Below are positions 51,478-60,830 of a DNA stretch of 64,000 nt, one piece after another (the first letter of the stretch is position 1; each line of letters opens with the position of its first letter). The stretch is from Rikenellaceae bacterium (GTDB lineage Bacteria; Bacteroidota; Bacteroidia; Bacteroidales; Rikenellaceae). The notes under the pieces were generated by a model. It was not told where the DNA came from, did no database searches, and worked only from the letters and a program-made list of their open reading frames with translations. The translations under genes were made by a program, and so were the position numbers. Where the stretch lies: assembly GCA_009783565.1 (NCBI GenBank), contig WRDF01000009.1, positions 21,230-85,229 on the forward strand, written 5' to 3'.

Positions 51478-52449
51478 ATGAAACTGAAATATTTTTTATA
51501 CGGCTTAGCCGTAAGCCTTCTTCTTGTCTCATGCTACAGCGAGGACGCTCTGCATGCCGATGATGACGAGTACGGTGCGATCAGGTTCAATTTCCCGCAG
51601 GGCAACAATACGTGGGACGACGACATCGTAAAGATCGCAGATGACTTCGGCATCTATATCATCTACAAGGATATCACTATCGCCGATATGAATCGGAGCT
51701 GGATAACTGCGAATTATACTTACTGGGCAGACCCGTTCGACAGCGACGCAAACATCGAGTGGTCGGTCAATTTTTTGAGAGATCATATTTTCGCGCACCT
51801 GACCCCGGAAGTGATCAAAGGCGTATTTCCCCCGTACTATTATTTAGTGCAGGATTGTTACTATAATCTCCCTCCCTCGACTTCTTATCGCTTCCAGCGC
51901 AATATCTTTTTTAATAAAATGATGCCGGCCGGCGGCATGGACTTCATGCTCACATGCCAAATCTATACGGAAGAAAAAATGATAGAACGCGGGCTCAACG
52001 TCGCCGACGGCAAAACTCCGGAAACCCCCGTAGAATTCTGGAACAGGCGCGGCCCAATATTATACCCTATATTGAGGTTGGCAGTGTCAGCAGGGAATAT
52101 AGTAGTCCCCGCCGAGTTCCTCGAAGGATTCGACTATATTACTCCGATCAACAGGAACTTCCCCGATCCGAACAACGCCTGGACACGCGGTATGGTCACC
52201 GTATCCGACCTCTGGGGCTACTTCTGGCAGGGGACAACAAGACCTACCCCGGAAGCGAATTTCTTCCAGTATATGCACATGACAATGTTCTTCAACGACG
52301 AAGGACTGGAAGAATGGTGGCCCGAAGCAGACTACCCGTTCCTGCGTAGCAAGCAACGGTTTGTGAGAGACTACCTTAAACAGGAATACGGCCTCGACCT
52401 CGATGCAGTACGCGCGAGTGGTTATAGCTTAACACCATTCATGAATTAA
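51478..52449 (+). CDS. SusD-linked lipoprotein, possible non-catalytic relative of import-associated metallohydrolases
   Basis: The 323-residue precursor has a lipobox LLVSC (Cys 19). The N-terminal part (DDDIVKIADDFGIYIIYKDITIADMNRSW) resembles the opening of zinc-hydrolase-like lipoproteins found after SusD. The HExxH metal site of that group is absent, so if related it is not a peptidase. The protein is rich in Trp, Tyr and Phe, which suggests ligand binding. It begins 13 nt after susD and is followed by a very strong terminator, so it is the last gene of the operon. Function is unknown. Confidence 0.5.
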   Translation: MKLKYFLYGLAVSLLLVSCYSEDALHADDDEYGAIRFNFPQGNNTWDDDIVKIADDFGIYIIYKDITIADMNRSWITANYTYWADPFDSDANIEWSVNFLRDHIFAHLTPEVIKGVFPPYYYLVQDCYYNLPPSTSYRFQRNIFFNKMMPAGGMDFMLTCQIYTEEKMIERGLNVADGKTPETPVEFWNRRGPILYPILRLAVSAGNIVVPAEFLEGFDYITPINRNFPDPNNAWTRGMVTVSDLWGYFWQGTTRPTPEANFFQYMHMTMFFNDEGLEEWWPEADYPFLRSKQRFVRDYLKQEYGLDLDAVRASGYSLTPFMN

Positions 52450-52453
52450 AGGC

Positions 52454-52498
52454 TTTTCTGTCACGGCGCGGGTTGTAAACCCGCGCCGTGACAGAAAA
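52454..52498 (+). terminator. very strong hairpin terminator of the second SusCD operon
   Basis: A perfect 21-bp stem (52454-52474 with 52478-52498) with a 3-nt loop. T/A-rich ends allow it to end transcription in both directions. Confidence 0.9.
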
Positions 52499-52511
52499 TA
52501 CTGCTGTTTTG

Positions 52512-52597
52512 CCGTCATTGCGAGCCTGAAAGGCGAAGCAATCCAGAAAACAAGGAATATAGATTGCTTCGAACCTGAAAGGTTCTCGCAATGACGG
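52512..52597. repeat. CGTCATTGCGAG palindromic repeat
   Basis: 86 bp with perfect 13-bp ends CCGTCATTGCGAG/CTCGCAATGACGG and inner arms GAAGCAATC/GATTGCTTC. It is a relative of other GTCATTGCG-type intergenic repeats (compare 15220-15246). The rest of the gap up to 52692 contains only a partial, similar GC-rich stretch. Confidence 0.8.
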
Positions 52598-52692
52598 ACA
52601 AAATGGCAGTCAAGGCATGGATTACAAATCCGCGCCGGCGGCCGAAGCATTAAGGCTTCAAAGGTCTAACAACAAAAAAATCATAATTTTTC

Positions 52693-53622
52693 ATGAACGA
52701 ACCTATAGTAAAAGTAGAACACCTGTCGCACCGTTACAGTGTCCAGTGGGCCGTGCGGGATGTCAGTTTTGAGATTCCGACCCATGGCATTTACGGGTTG
52801 CTTGGATCGAACGGGGCAGGAAAATCAACGCTGATGAACATCATGTGCGGCGTGATGAAACAGACGGAGGGCAAGGCATACATCAAGGGTATCGACACGA
52901 GCGTCGATCCTGTGGCATCCAAGCGTCTTATCGGTTTCCTGCCACAAAAACCGCCGTTGTATAATGACCTTTCGGTCGAGGAATATCTGTCGTTTACGGC
53001 ACGGCTGCGCTGGATGCCAAAGAATGAGGTGAAAACTGCGGTCGAAGAGGTGATGGAGAAATGCGCCCTGACACATTTTCGCAAGCGCGTTATCAAAAAC
53101 CTCTCCGGAGGTTACCAGCAGAGGGTAGGAATCGCCCAAGCGATAATCCACAAACCACAATTGGTCGTACTGGATGAACCCACGAACGGTCTGGATCCTA
53201 ACCAGATAATCGAGATACGCAGTCTTATCAGGCAAATTGCCGAGGAACGTACGGTAATACTGTCTACCCACATATTATCAGAAGTTCAGGCGATTTGCGA
53301 CGAGATAATGATGATCGAGGAGGGGCAAATGGTATTTAAGGGAACCGTAAGCGATTTTGACAACTATATAGCGCCAAGCACTATATATGCATCGTTCATC
53401 GAATCTCTCTCGGCAGATACATTGGCGTCTATCGAAGGAGTGCTGAAAGTGGATGAATTAGGCGGCAAAAACTTCCGCATCTACTTTAACGATGCTCAGG
53501 ATGTTATGGACCGTGTGGTAGAACAGAGTTTCAAACACAAATGGCGCCTCTCGGAGATCCGTGTGGAGAAGAATGAATTGAACGCCATTTTTGCAGAATT
53601 GTCTAAGAAGAAATCGCAGTAA
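52693..53622 (+). CDS. ABC transporter ATP-binding protein, GldA-like
   Basis: The 309-residue protein has Walker A GSNGAGKST (about 36-44), Q-loop LPQKPPLYNDLSV, signature LSGGYQQR, Walker B LVVLDEPTNGLDP and switch His in STHILSE. The C-terminal 70 residues resemble the GldA/CcmA-type regulatory end. It works with the next gene, 3 nt downstream, which encodes the membrane part. In gliding Bacteroidota, GldA-GldF-GldG is needed for motility or secretion; in gut Bacteroidales the function is unclear. Confidence 0.88.
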   Translation: MNEPIVKVEHLSHRYSVQWAVRDVSFEIPTHGIYGLLGSNGAGKSTLMNIMCGVMKQTEGKAYIKGIDTSVDPVASKRLIGFLPQKPPLYNDLSVEEYLSFTARLRWMPKNEVKTAVEEVMEKCALTHFRKRVIKNLSGGYQQRVGIAQAIIHKPQLVVLDEPTNGLDPNQIIEIRSLIRQIAEERTVILSTHILSEVQAICDEIMMIEEGQMVFKGTVSDFDNYIAPSTIYASFIESLSADTLASIEGVLKVDELGGKNFRIYFNDAQDVMDRVVEQSFKHKWRLSEIRVEKNELNAIFAELSKKKSQ

Positions 53623-53625
53623 ATT

Positions 53626-55932
53626 ATGAAAATGATCTTTAATATAGCGAGGGCGGAATTGCAACAGTTGTTCTATTCGCCTGTCGCGTGGTTGTTGCTG
53701 GTAATATTTACGTTGCAATGCGCCCTGAGCGTGAGCGGCACTTTCGATGGATGGATGAGGTTTGTGGATCTGGGAGGAAGGCTCAGCAATCTCTCTATGG
53801 GGCAATTCGGCGCTCCGGCGGGATTATTTACCAAGTTGTTGAGCTACCTCTATTTTTATATTCCACTACTGACAATGGGTCTGGTGAGCCGGGAACTAAG
53901 CAGCGGATCAATAAAACTGCTCTATTCTTCGCCCATAACCAGCTTCCATATAATCGTAGGTAAATACGCTTCGATGATGGCGTATGGAGCCATCATGATG
54001 GGTATCCTTTTGGTCTTCGTATTAACCGGATTATTTACGATCCATGATTTCGAGCTGGGGGCTGTTCTGACCGGTATGCTGGGTCTCTACCTGCTGCTGT
54101 GCGCCTATGCCGCCATCGGTATCTTTATGTCGAGCCTCACCCATTATCAGATAATAGCAGCCATCGGCACACTGCTCATATTTATGGGGTTAAGCGTTGC
54201 CGGCCGCTACGGGCAGAGCATCGATTTCATCCGTGACGTTACATGGTGGCTGTCTATGAACGGACGCGTGAACGAATTTATCAACGGCCTTATAACCAGC
54301 GAGGATGTGCTTTACTTCATCATTATCATCGCGCTGTTCCTGACATTGACGATCGTTCGTCTGAACGCTGTACGTCAGAAAGCACGTTTCACGATCACGC
54401 TGGGCAAGAACATAGGCGTAATCGTAGTTGCCTGCCTACTGGGTTATTTTTCTGCCCGCCCCGCGCTGATGTCTTATTACGACGCAACGCGTACCAAGCG
54501 TAACACACTAACTCAGGCCAGTCAGGATATTATCGCCAAGTTGGACGGTAAAGTGACCATCACCACCTACATCAACGCTATCGGAAATGAATTATCACGT
54601 GTGGATCCGAGGTTCTTGAATCCTGACAGGGACCGTTATAAACAATATATACGGTTCAAGCCGGATTTGAAACTGAAATATGTCCGCTATTATGACGGCG
54701 AAGTGGATAATCCTCAATTGGATCAGAGGTATCCCGATCTGAATCCTCGTCAGCGAATGGTGAGGATGATGCAGATGCTGAAAATAGATACGATGTTAAT
54801 AAAACGGCCGGAAGAGGTCGGGCCGATACTGGATGACTTGCGCAAGGAGGGCAACCACTTCGTAAGTCAGATAGTTCGCGAGAACGGGCAAAAGGGTTGG
54901 TTACGCATATTTAATGATAATGCTAGATTTCCCGGCGAAAGGGAAATCTCAGCCGTATTCAAGCGTATGGTAATGGAGTTGCCGGTAGTCGGGTTTTTCC
55001 AGGGCCACAACTCCCGCAGTTACACCGGTGTTGGCGACCGTGCTTACGGTCTGTTCGCCAACACCAGGAGCTTCCGTTCCGCATTGATGAACCAGGGCTT
55101 CGACATCGCCGAGGTGCGTTTGAATGGTCCCGTACCGGAGAATATCAACATTATGGTGATCGCCGACCTCTTTGAGTACTTCACTCCGGAGGAAGAGGCT
55201 TATCTCCAACAGTATATCGACCGTGGCGACAACCTGTTCATCCTCGGCGAGCCGCGCCGCCGCGAGGTGATGCAGCCGCTGTTCAATAAGTTCGGATTCG
55301 AAATGGTCCCCGGCATTCTGGTGCACGGTGACCCCGACCGCCAAGCCGATTTGATTCCTTCCTATCCGACCGTAGAGGCCGGTGAAAAGATCGCTCACCA
55401 ATTCACTTATATGCGCGTCAACCAAAGAGGGGTACTCGGAACACCTTCGGTCGGCGGATTGGAACAAATTGCCGATCTGGGCTACGATGTGACGACGATG
55501 TTCCGTACAGCCCCCGAAGTATGGAATGAACTGGAAGTCCGCTTCTTTACGGACGATGAAGAAAATCAGGTCAAATATAACCCCGACGCCGGTGAAGTTA
55601 TGAAAAGCTACAACACCGTCGTCGCGTTAAGCCGCAAAGTCGGAGACAAGGAGCAGAAGATCATCCTCTCGGGCGATGCCGATTGCATCAGCAACACGAT
55701 GGGCGACAGCCGCATTCGTAACTCGGTGAACTACACCATGATAACCGGTGGTTTCTTTTGGTTTTCGGATTACGAAGCGCCCGTCGATGTCCGTCGCCCG
55801 CCGCTTACCGATAATAAATTATATATCGGCAAAAAAGGAGTCGCGAACCTGAAGATCGTCTTCAAATATGTTATGCCGGGAATCCTGCTTGTTCTCGCGA
55901 CCTTCATCTGGTTCAGGAGACGTGGAAGATAA
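53626..55932 (+). CDS. GldF/GldG-like fused ABC permease and periplasmic domain
   Basis: The 768-residue protein joins two proteins of the Gld system. Residues 1-245 are an ABC-2 type permease with six membrane helices (from MIFNIARAELQQLFYSPVAWLLLVIF). A linker helix (about 262-282) follows, and residues 285-745 are a GldG-like soluble domain (ABC-type uncharacterized transport, DUF4350-like; MVIADLFEYFTPEEEAYLQQYIDRGDNLFILGEP). A last membrane helix lies at the C-terminus (MPGILLVLATFIWF), then RRRGR. Fusion is seen in other Bacteroidota. The gene is co-transcribed with the ATPase. Confidence 0.82.
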   Translation: MKMIFNIARAELQQLFYSPVAWLLLVIFTLQCALSVSGTFDGWMRFVDLGGRLSNLSMGQFGAPAGLFTKLLSYLYFYIPLLTMGLVSRELSSGSIKLLYSSPITSFHIIVGKYASMMAYGAIMMGILLVFVLTGLFTIHDFELGAVLTGMLGLYLLLCAYAAIGIFMSSLTHYQIIAAIGTLLIFMGLSVAGRYGQSIDFIRDVTWWLSMNGRVNEFINGLITSEDVLYFIIIIALFLTLTIVRLNAVRQKARFTITLGKNIGVIVVACLLGYFSARPALMSYYDATRTKRNTLTQASQDIIAKLDGKVTITTYINAIGNELSRVDPRFLNPDRDRYKQYIRFKPDLKLKYVRYYDGEVDNPQLDQRYPDLNPRQRMVRMMQMLKIDTMLIKRPEEVGPILDDLRKEGNHFVSQIVRENGQKGWLRIFNDNARFPGEREISAVFKRMVMELPVVGFFQGHNSRSYTGVGDRAYGLFANTRSFRSALMNQGFDIAEVRLNGPVPENINIMVIADLFEYFTPEEEAYLQQYIDRGDNLFILGEPRRREVMQPLFNKFGFEMVPGILVHGDPDRQADLIPSYPTVEAGEKIAHQFTYMRVNQRGVLGTPSVGGLEQIADLGYDVTTMFRTAPEVWNELEVRFFTDDEENQVKYNPDAGEVMKSYNTVVALSRKVGDKEQKIILSGDADCISNTMGDSRIRNSVNYTMITGGFFWFSDYEAPVDVRRPPLTDNKLYIGKKGVANLKIVFKYVMPGILLVLATFIWFRRRGR

Positions 55933-55943
55933 ACCGACAAAAG

Positions 55944-55979
55944 GCCGGAAGCAGGCGTACTGTATGCCTGCTTTCCGGC
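55944..55979 (+). terminator. hairpin after the GldFG-like gene
   Basis: GCCGGAA-GCAGGC pairs with GCCTGCTTTCCGGC (one bulged T) around a 9-nt loop. The T tract is weak. Confidence 0.65.
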
Positions 55980-56017
55980 TGTGCCGGAAATAGAAAATCA
56001 CTTAAAAACATAACATC

Positions 56018-57109
56018 ATGAATCATTGGAAAAAAATACATCTACTGATGCTAATGCTGCTTCCGCTGTGTGCGGCAGGACAATTAGTGCAACGAGGCGA
56101 TACAGGCGATCCAAATAGATGGCAGAATCAGGAAATCGTCGATAAGTGGAACGCCGGGGAGCTGGGGTCGATAGATGCGATCGTGCAGCGGAAAGCCGAA
56201 GTGAAGGCTAAAATAGACCCGCAGAACCGGGAAGCGCTTCTTCAGAATGCTTATGAAGCGATGTCGCGCGCAGGCTATTTCTATAAAGATCATCCCGATG
56301 CGGCGGTCGATCTCAGCGTTGTGAGAGGACTGATTGCCGATGTTGATCCCACTTCTCCGGAATTCGGGACAGCGGCGAATACCCGCCGGCTTGTGGAGGC
56401 ATATTTCGTTTTGAAGATGCTTTCCGAGGGTATACCCGTAAGCGAGCTGACCGGCGAAAATGCCGAAGAGTATGAATTCCAGAAATATAAGTTCGTACTG
56501 GAGTCGGGAAATCCGGAATTGATCCTCGGCTATTTCAATTTCTTTGGAAATATATTCATGTATCACGGATATTCGGAGCCGCTGAGAAGGATGCGTCCTT
56601 TATTGGAGGCGAATATGCCCGAAAGCGACATAAAGAGCCGTCTTCTATCGGAATATCAGATATACGAACGGTTGGAACCGGGCAGGCAAGCACCGTCGTT
56701 CAGGCTGCGCAATGCCCATGGAAGTGAGACCGCACTGGAAGATTTTCGTGGGAAAATAGTGGTTATAGATTCATGGGCGAGTTGGTGTAGAGCATGTATT
56801 GCCAAATTTCCGGATTATGTGGCGTTAGCCGAAAAACACAAAAACCGTGACGACATTATATTTATTACGGTATTGGCAGAGGATTACGACTACGAAAGTT
56901 GGAAAGATCTTCTGGAAAGAGTTGGCGTAGCCGGTCTGACGAATCTGTTTGCGCCTGAAAAGGACGGCTACCGGATAGATTATCTCACCGGCAGGGGTTT
57001 CCCAATGTTTATAATCGATAAAGACGGAACCATAATCTCCTCTAAAGCACCCCATCCCAACAGAGGACTGGAAGAGTATATAGATGAAATCCTGAGTCGT
57101 GACAACTAA
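56018..57109 (+). CDS. periplasmic TlpA/ResA-like thiol-disulfide protein
   Basis: The 363-residue protein has a signal peptide (KIHLLMLMLLPLCAAG), an N-terminal helical domain (about 25-225) and a C-terminal thioredoxin-like domain (about 226-363) with APSFRLRNAHGSETALEDFRGKIVVIDSWASWCRAC. The active site is Cys 257-Arg-Ala-Cys 260, and the cis-Pro loop is GRGFPMFIIDKDG. It likely reduces disulfides of exported proteins. The arrangement of a helical domain before a TlpA fold is common in Bacteroidota. The gene stands alone between two terminators. Confidence 0.85.
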   Translation: MNHWKKIHLLMLMLLPLCAAGQLVQRGDTGDPNRWQNQEIVDKWNAGELGSIDAIVQRKAEVKAKIDPQNREALLQNAYEAMSRAGYFYKDHPDAAVDLSVVRGLIADVDPTSPEFGTAANTRRLVEAYFVLKMLSEGIPVSELTGENAEEYEFQKYKFVLESGNPELILGYFNFFGNIFMYHGYSEPLRRMRPLLEANMPESDIKSRLLSEYQIYERLEPGRQAPSFRLRNAHGSETALEDFRGKIVVIDSWASWCRACIAKFPDYVALAEKHKNRDDIIFITVLAEDYDYESWKDLLERVGVAGLTNLFAPEKDGYRIDYLTGRGFPMFIIDKDGTIISSKAPHPNRGLEEYIDEILSRDN

Positions 57110-57233
57110 GTTGTCGATGAAGATACAAGACATTTATATTAATGCCGTTAAGCGGAAATGTATTGCAGCAAATCATGATTTTTTACAATAGGGGTTTTTC
57201 ATTTTTTTCAAGTTAATTAGTTTTTCAGATGTT

Positions 57234-57281
57234 CTTACCGGCCCCGCTGCTTTTGTAGGTTGTGGGGTCGGTAAGTTTTTT
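57234..57281 (+). terminator. terminator upstream of the MutS-like gene
   Basis: 12-nt arms CTTACCGGCCCC/GGGGTCGGTAAG (57234-57245, 57264-57275; one G-T pair) followed by TTTTTT. Confidence 0.85.
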
Positions 57282-57307
57282 GAGTTGAAATTAAAAACAA
57301 GTTCACA

Positions 57308-59992
57308 ATGTCATTTTACATAGACCAGCAGAGTCTGGATGATTTGAATGTATTTGGTAAGCGCGGTCGGGATTCGATATACGGGATGTTTAACGTTGCT
57401 CGTACGCGTGGCGGGGGGCAGGTATTGGACGGTATGTTCCGGCATCCGCTTAGCGACCCCGAACAGATCAACCGGCGTTCTGCGATCATTAAGTATATGC
57501 TTGAAAGCGGCATGGAGTTTCCGTTCCGGGGTGAGTTGTTCGACACTGTTGAATACTATTTGAGCAACACCGACCATCGTACTAAGCTCGCCGCCGAAGA
57601 CAACACGCTGCAGCGCAAACTGAAAGGAGCGATGGGAGCGGATACCGAATACGAGCAGCTGCATAAAGGTGTGTTGGCGAGTATCGAAATAGTCTGTACG
57701 CTACGGGATTTCGTAGGAAAGATGGAGGGCGGCACGGGCGGTAATCCCTACCGTGAAGAGTTGGAGCAAATGGCGCATATGGTCGGCGATGCCGACTTCG
57801 GTCCTTTGTTTGCAGAAAAAGGGGCTAAAAAACCGGCTTATGCCAAAACCGCCCGGCTCGATGAGCTGATCCGGTTCCGCCTGCGGGATAAACTGCAACG
57901 CATACTCCAACGCATCTATCATTTAGACGTCTATATCGCGGTTGCTTCGGTTGCCAAGCGGCTCAACTTTGCCTTTGCGCACGCGCTTCCCTGCGGCGAC
58001 AACAGTATATCGATCGAGGGCATGTACCACCCGCAGGTTAAGAATGCCATTGCCAACTCGCTGCGTGTAGACCCGCAGGGGAACGTACTCTTCCTCACGG
58101 GCGCGAACATGGCCGGTAAGTCTACGTTCATGAAAACGCTGGGGCTTACGGTGTACCTCGCCCATGTCGGTTTCCCTGTTCCTGCGCAGGCGATGGAGTT
58201 CGCCACGCTCGACGGGATGTACACGACGATCAATCTGCCGGACAACCTGTCGATCGGTTACAGCCACTTCTACGCCGAAGTGATGCGCGTTAAGAAGGTT
58301 GCCGAAGCGCTCGGCAAGTCTAAGCACCTGCTTGTCATCTTCGATGAGTTGTTTCGCGGGACTAATGTTAAGGATGCCTACGATGCTACGATTGCGATCA
58401 CTCAGGCTTTCGCCGGCAAGCGCGATTGCCTGTTCGTGATCTCGACGCATATTATCGAGGCGGGAGATGAACTTCGCAAACTTTGCGACAACGTGCGGTT
58501 CATTTATCTGCCCACGATCATGGAGGGGAGCGCGGCAAGATATCCCTATACCCTTGCCGAGGGTATCACCTCCGATCGGCACGGGATGATGATAATCAAC
58601 AACGAGAATGTTGTCGATATAATAAAGCAGGGCGGACGCAAGAAGGATCATAAGTCTGCAGGGAAGTTTGTCGTGGATAAACAGACTCTCGAAGACCTGA
58701 ATATGTTAGGCGAATTCAAGCCGGGTTCTATCTTTTCGCTGTTCAACCGCACACGCACACGCGGCGGCAAGCAGATGCTGGAGAATATGTTCCGCCAACC
58801 GCTTAACGATGCGGCAGAGATCAACGAACGCGCCGCAGTTTTCAGTTGGTTCCAGAAACAGGACATCGAACTTCCCGCTACAAAGGAGCAGATCGACCGG
58901 GTGGAGCAGTATTTCAATGCCGGAGGAGGAGCAAGCATATTCACTGCCTATGCTGCGATGGCCCGCCGCAAGTCGATGCGTTACCTCAGTCGCAGCGAGG
59001 AGTACGAATTGCTGAAAGAGGGACATGATGCGGCAGTTGCATTCATCGTTAAGTTGAAAGAGTTTACCCGACGGCTCGACCGTACCGACATGCCCGCCTA
59101 CCTTGTCCCGATGCTTGCTCAGTTGGATGCGCTCTTTGCCGATAGACGGCTGGCATGGATATTCGTACCGAATAGTAATAAGACGCCGTGGTTTGTAGTG
59201 GCAAACCGCGATTATGCGCTGCGCACGCAATTATTCAAACAGGTGCAGCGGATGATGAAGACGGTCTATGCGTTCGACCTCTATCTTTCGGTAGCCAACA
59301 CCTCGAAAGAGAGGGGCTTTGCATATCCGAAGGCTATAAACTATGACCCGGCCGGCAACCACATCACGGTCGAAGGGTTCTACCATCCCGCCATCCCGAA
59401 GGCTGTCGCAAACACCATTAAGATTGATCGTAAGCGCAACGTGATATTTCTGACCGGTGCGAATATGGCCGGAAAATCGACCCTGATGAAGTCGTTCTCA
59501 ATAGCTGTTTACCTTGCGCACATGGGATTCCCTGTTGCGGCCGCAGGCATGGAGTTCACGGTGCAGGACGGCCTCTACACGTCGATTAACGTGAGCGATA
59601 ACTTGGTGATGGGATATAGTCACTTCTATGCCGAGGTAGTGCGGGTTAAGCACGTAGCGCAGGAGGTGGCCAGCGGGAAAAACCTTGTTGTCGTGTTCGA
59701 CGAGCTGTTCAAGGGCACGAACGTTAAGGACGCTTTCGATGCTACGGTCGCTGTTACAGATGCTTTCGGCGACCACCCGAACTGCTCGTATATTATCTCG
59801 ACCCATATTATCGAAGCCGGCCACACCCTGACGGGCATCAAGGATAATATGCAGTTCGTTTACATGCCCACGGTCATGCAGGCCGCCGTCCCGACTTACC
59901 CATACCGCCTCACCCCGGGAATTACCGACGATCGGCACGGTATGATAATAATCCAGAACGAAAAAATCATCGACATAATCAACAAAAAATAA
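57308..59992 (+). CDS. single-chain tandem MutS-like ATPase (two core-plus-ATPase units)
   Basis: The 894-residue protein consists of two similar halves (about 1-445 and 452-894). Each starts with the MutS core/lever opening (SLDDLNVF...MFNVARTRGGGQVLDGMFRHPL and TLEDLNMLG...LFNRTRTRGGKQMLENMFRQPL) and ends with a MutS-type ATPase. Walker A is GANMAGKST at 265-273 and 717-725; Walker B is DE at 347-348 and 798-799; each half has STHIIEAG and DRHGM. Domains I (mismatch reading) and II (connector) are absent. MutS proteins work as dimers with composite ATP sites, so this looks like a covalent dimer. Adjacent pairs of short MutS-like genes exist in Bacteroidota; here they are one gene. The role is not mismatch reading of the usual kind. 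The next gene begins 1 nt after its stop. Confidence 0.88.
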   Translation: MSFYIDQQSLDDLNVFGKRGRDSIYGMFNVARTRGGGQVLDGMFRHPLSDPEQINRRSAIIKYMLESGMEFPFRGELFDTVEYYLSNTDHRTKLAAEDNTLQRKLKGAMGADTEYEQLHKGVLASIEIVCTLRDFVGKMEGGTGGNPYREELEQMAHMVGDADFGPLFAEKGAKKPAYAKTARLDELIRFRLRDKLQRILQRIYHLDVYIAVASVAKRLNFAFAHALPCGDNSISIEGMYHPQVKNAIANSLRVDPQGNVLFLTGANMAGKSTFMKTLGLTVYLAHVGFPVPAQAMEFATLDGMYTTINLPDNLSIGYSHFYAEVMRVKKVAEALGKSKHLLVIFDELFRGTNVKDAYDATIAITQAFAGKRDCLFVISTHIIEAGDELRKLCDNVRFIYLPTIMEGSAARYPYTLAEGITSDRHGMMIINNENVVDIIKQGGRKKDHKSAGKFVVDKQTLEDLNMLGEFKPGSIFSLFNRTRTRGGKQMLENMFRQPLNDAAEINERAAVFSWFQKQDIELPATKEQIDRVEQYFNAGGGASIFTAYAAMARRKSMRYLSRSEEYELLKEGHDAAVAFIVKLKEFTRRLDRTDMPAYLVPMLAQLDALFADRRLAWIFVPNSNKTPWFVVANRDYALRTQLFKQVQRMMKTVYAFDLYLSVANTSKERGFAYPKAINYDPAGNHITVEGFYHPAIPKAVANTIKIDRKRNVIFLTGANMAGKSTLMKSFSIAVYLAHMGFPVAAAGMEFTVQDGLYTSINVSDNLVMGYSHFYAEVVRVKHVAQEVASGKNLVVVFDELFKGTNVKDAFDATVAVTDAFGDHPNCSYIISTHIIEAGHTLTGIKDNMQFVYMPTVMQAAVPTYPYRLTPGITDDRHGMIIIQNEKIIDIINKK

Positions 59993-59993
59993 A

Positions 59994-60830
59994 ATGAAAA
60001 AACTATTGTTTGATTCGTGTCTGGCGTTTTTGGTCGGGCTATTCGTTGTTTCCTGTACTCACAGCCCGCCTGAGCAGGATCACGTGTTCGACGAAAGTTC
60101 CCTGACCGCCACCGGACGGGCATTTATGGATGCTGTCCAAACGCGCTCCGATTGGGCGGCGGATTGGCGGCAGTTGTCTAAAGCCGGAACTCCTCTGCCC
60201 AACGAGGCGATCGCTTTCGGTATCCTCGGGATCAATGAATCGTACTACGCCATTCCGGTTGTCGTGGGGAACGAGATCGTGAGCGTGGTTTTCTACCGGA
60301 CTGTCTATGCCGACGCGGATGATAGGGTCGGCGAGATGCAGTCGCCGGAGATCATCATGCGCGACCGGATTGACGACAATCTTTTTGCGAAAAGGTTCAT
60401 GAATACCGGATTCTACGAACACTGGACTGAGAAGGGCTATGATCTGTCGGTGGAGCTTACGCCGATGCCGGAGGTCGAGGCTGTCTATTCTGCCGAAGAG
60501 AGTTCTGCGACAACAAGGTCGGGGTCTGCCGGAGGCAGAGTACGCGTTTACTTCAACTGCTATTACCGCTATGATCCCTGGTATACTGATGAATATTACG
60601 CCCGATTGCATATGAATTATATCGTAATACTTGCGGTAGACAGTATGTGGGAACCTTTTATGGACTTTAGGTATCTCTGTTGTGAAAATCAGTGGTTTGG
60701 CACTGTTTTTCCTCCATATGTCGGTATATATGCTTTTGCCGGCCCTGAGAGTATGGATACGGCCGTGATGTATTATCGTGAATTTGCGCGTCTCGCGACG
60801 ATTGAAGCCTATAGTGAATTCTTCTCATGA
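59994..60830 (+). CDS. lipoprotein of unknown function, probably the 5' part of an interrupted gene
   Basis: The 278-residue precursor has lipobox VVSC (about Cys 21). The mature part has mixed alpha/beta character, no known motif, and a Tyr/Trp-rich C-terminal half (YYRYDPWYTDEYYARLHMNYI). It starts 1 nt after the MutS-like gene. Its TGA stop (60828-60830) is followed in the same frame by 23 open codons leading directly into the beta-repeat and M23 domains of the next ORF. The two may be one gene of 558 codons with a nonsense codon, or a recoded stop. Confidence 0.6.
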   Translation: MKKLLFDSCLAFLVGLFVVSCTHSPPEQDHVFDESSLTATGRAFMDAVQTRSDWAADWRQLSKAGTPLPNEAIAFGILGINESYYAIPVVVGNEIVSVVFYRTVYADADDRVGEMQSPEIIMRDRIDDNLFAKRFMNTGFYEHWTEKGYDLSVELTPMPEVEAVYSAEESSATTRSGSAGGRVRVYFNCYYRYDPWYTDEYYARLHMNYIVILAVDSMWEPFMDFRYLCCENQWFGTVFPPYVGIYAFAGPESMDTAVMYYREFARLATIEAYSEFFS

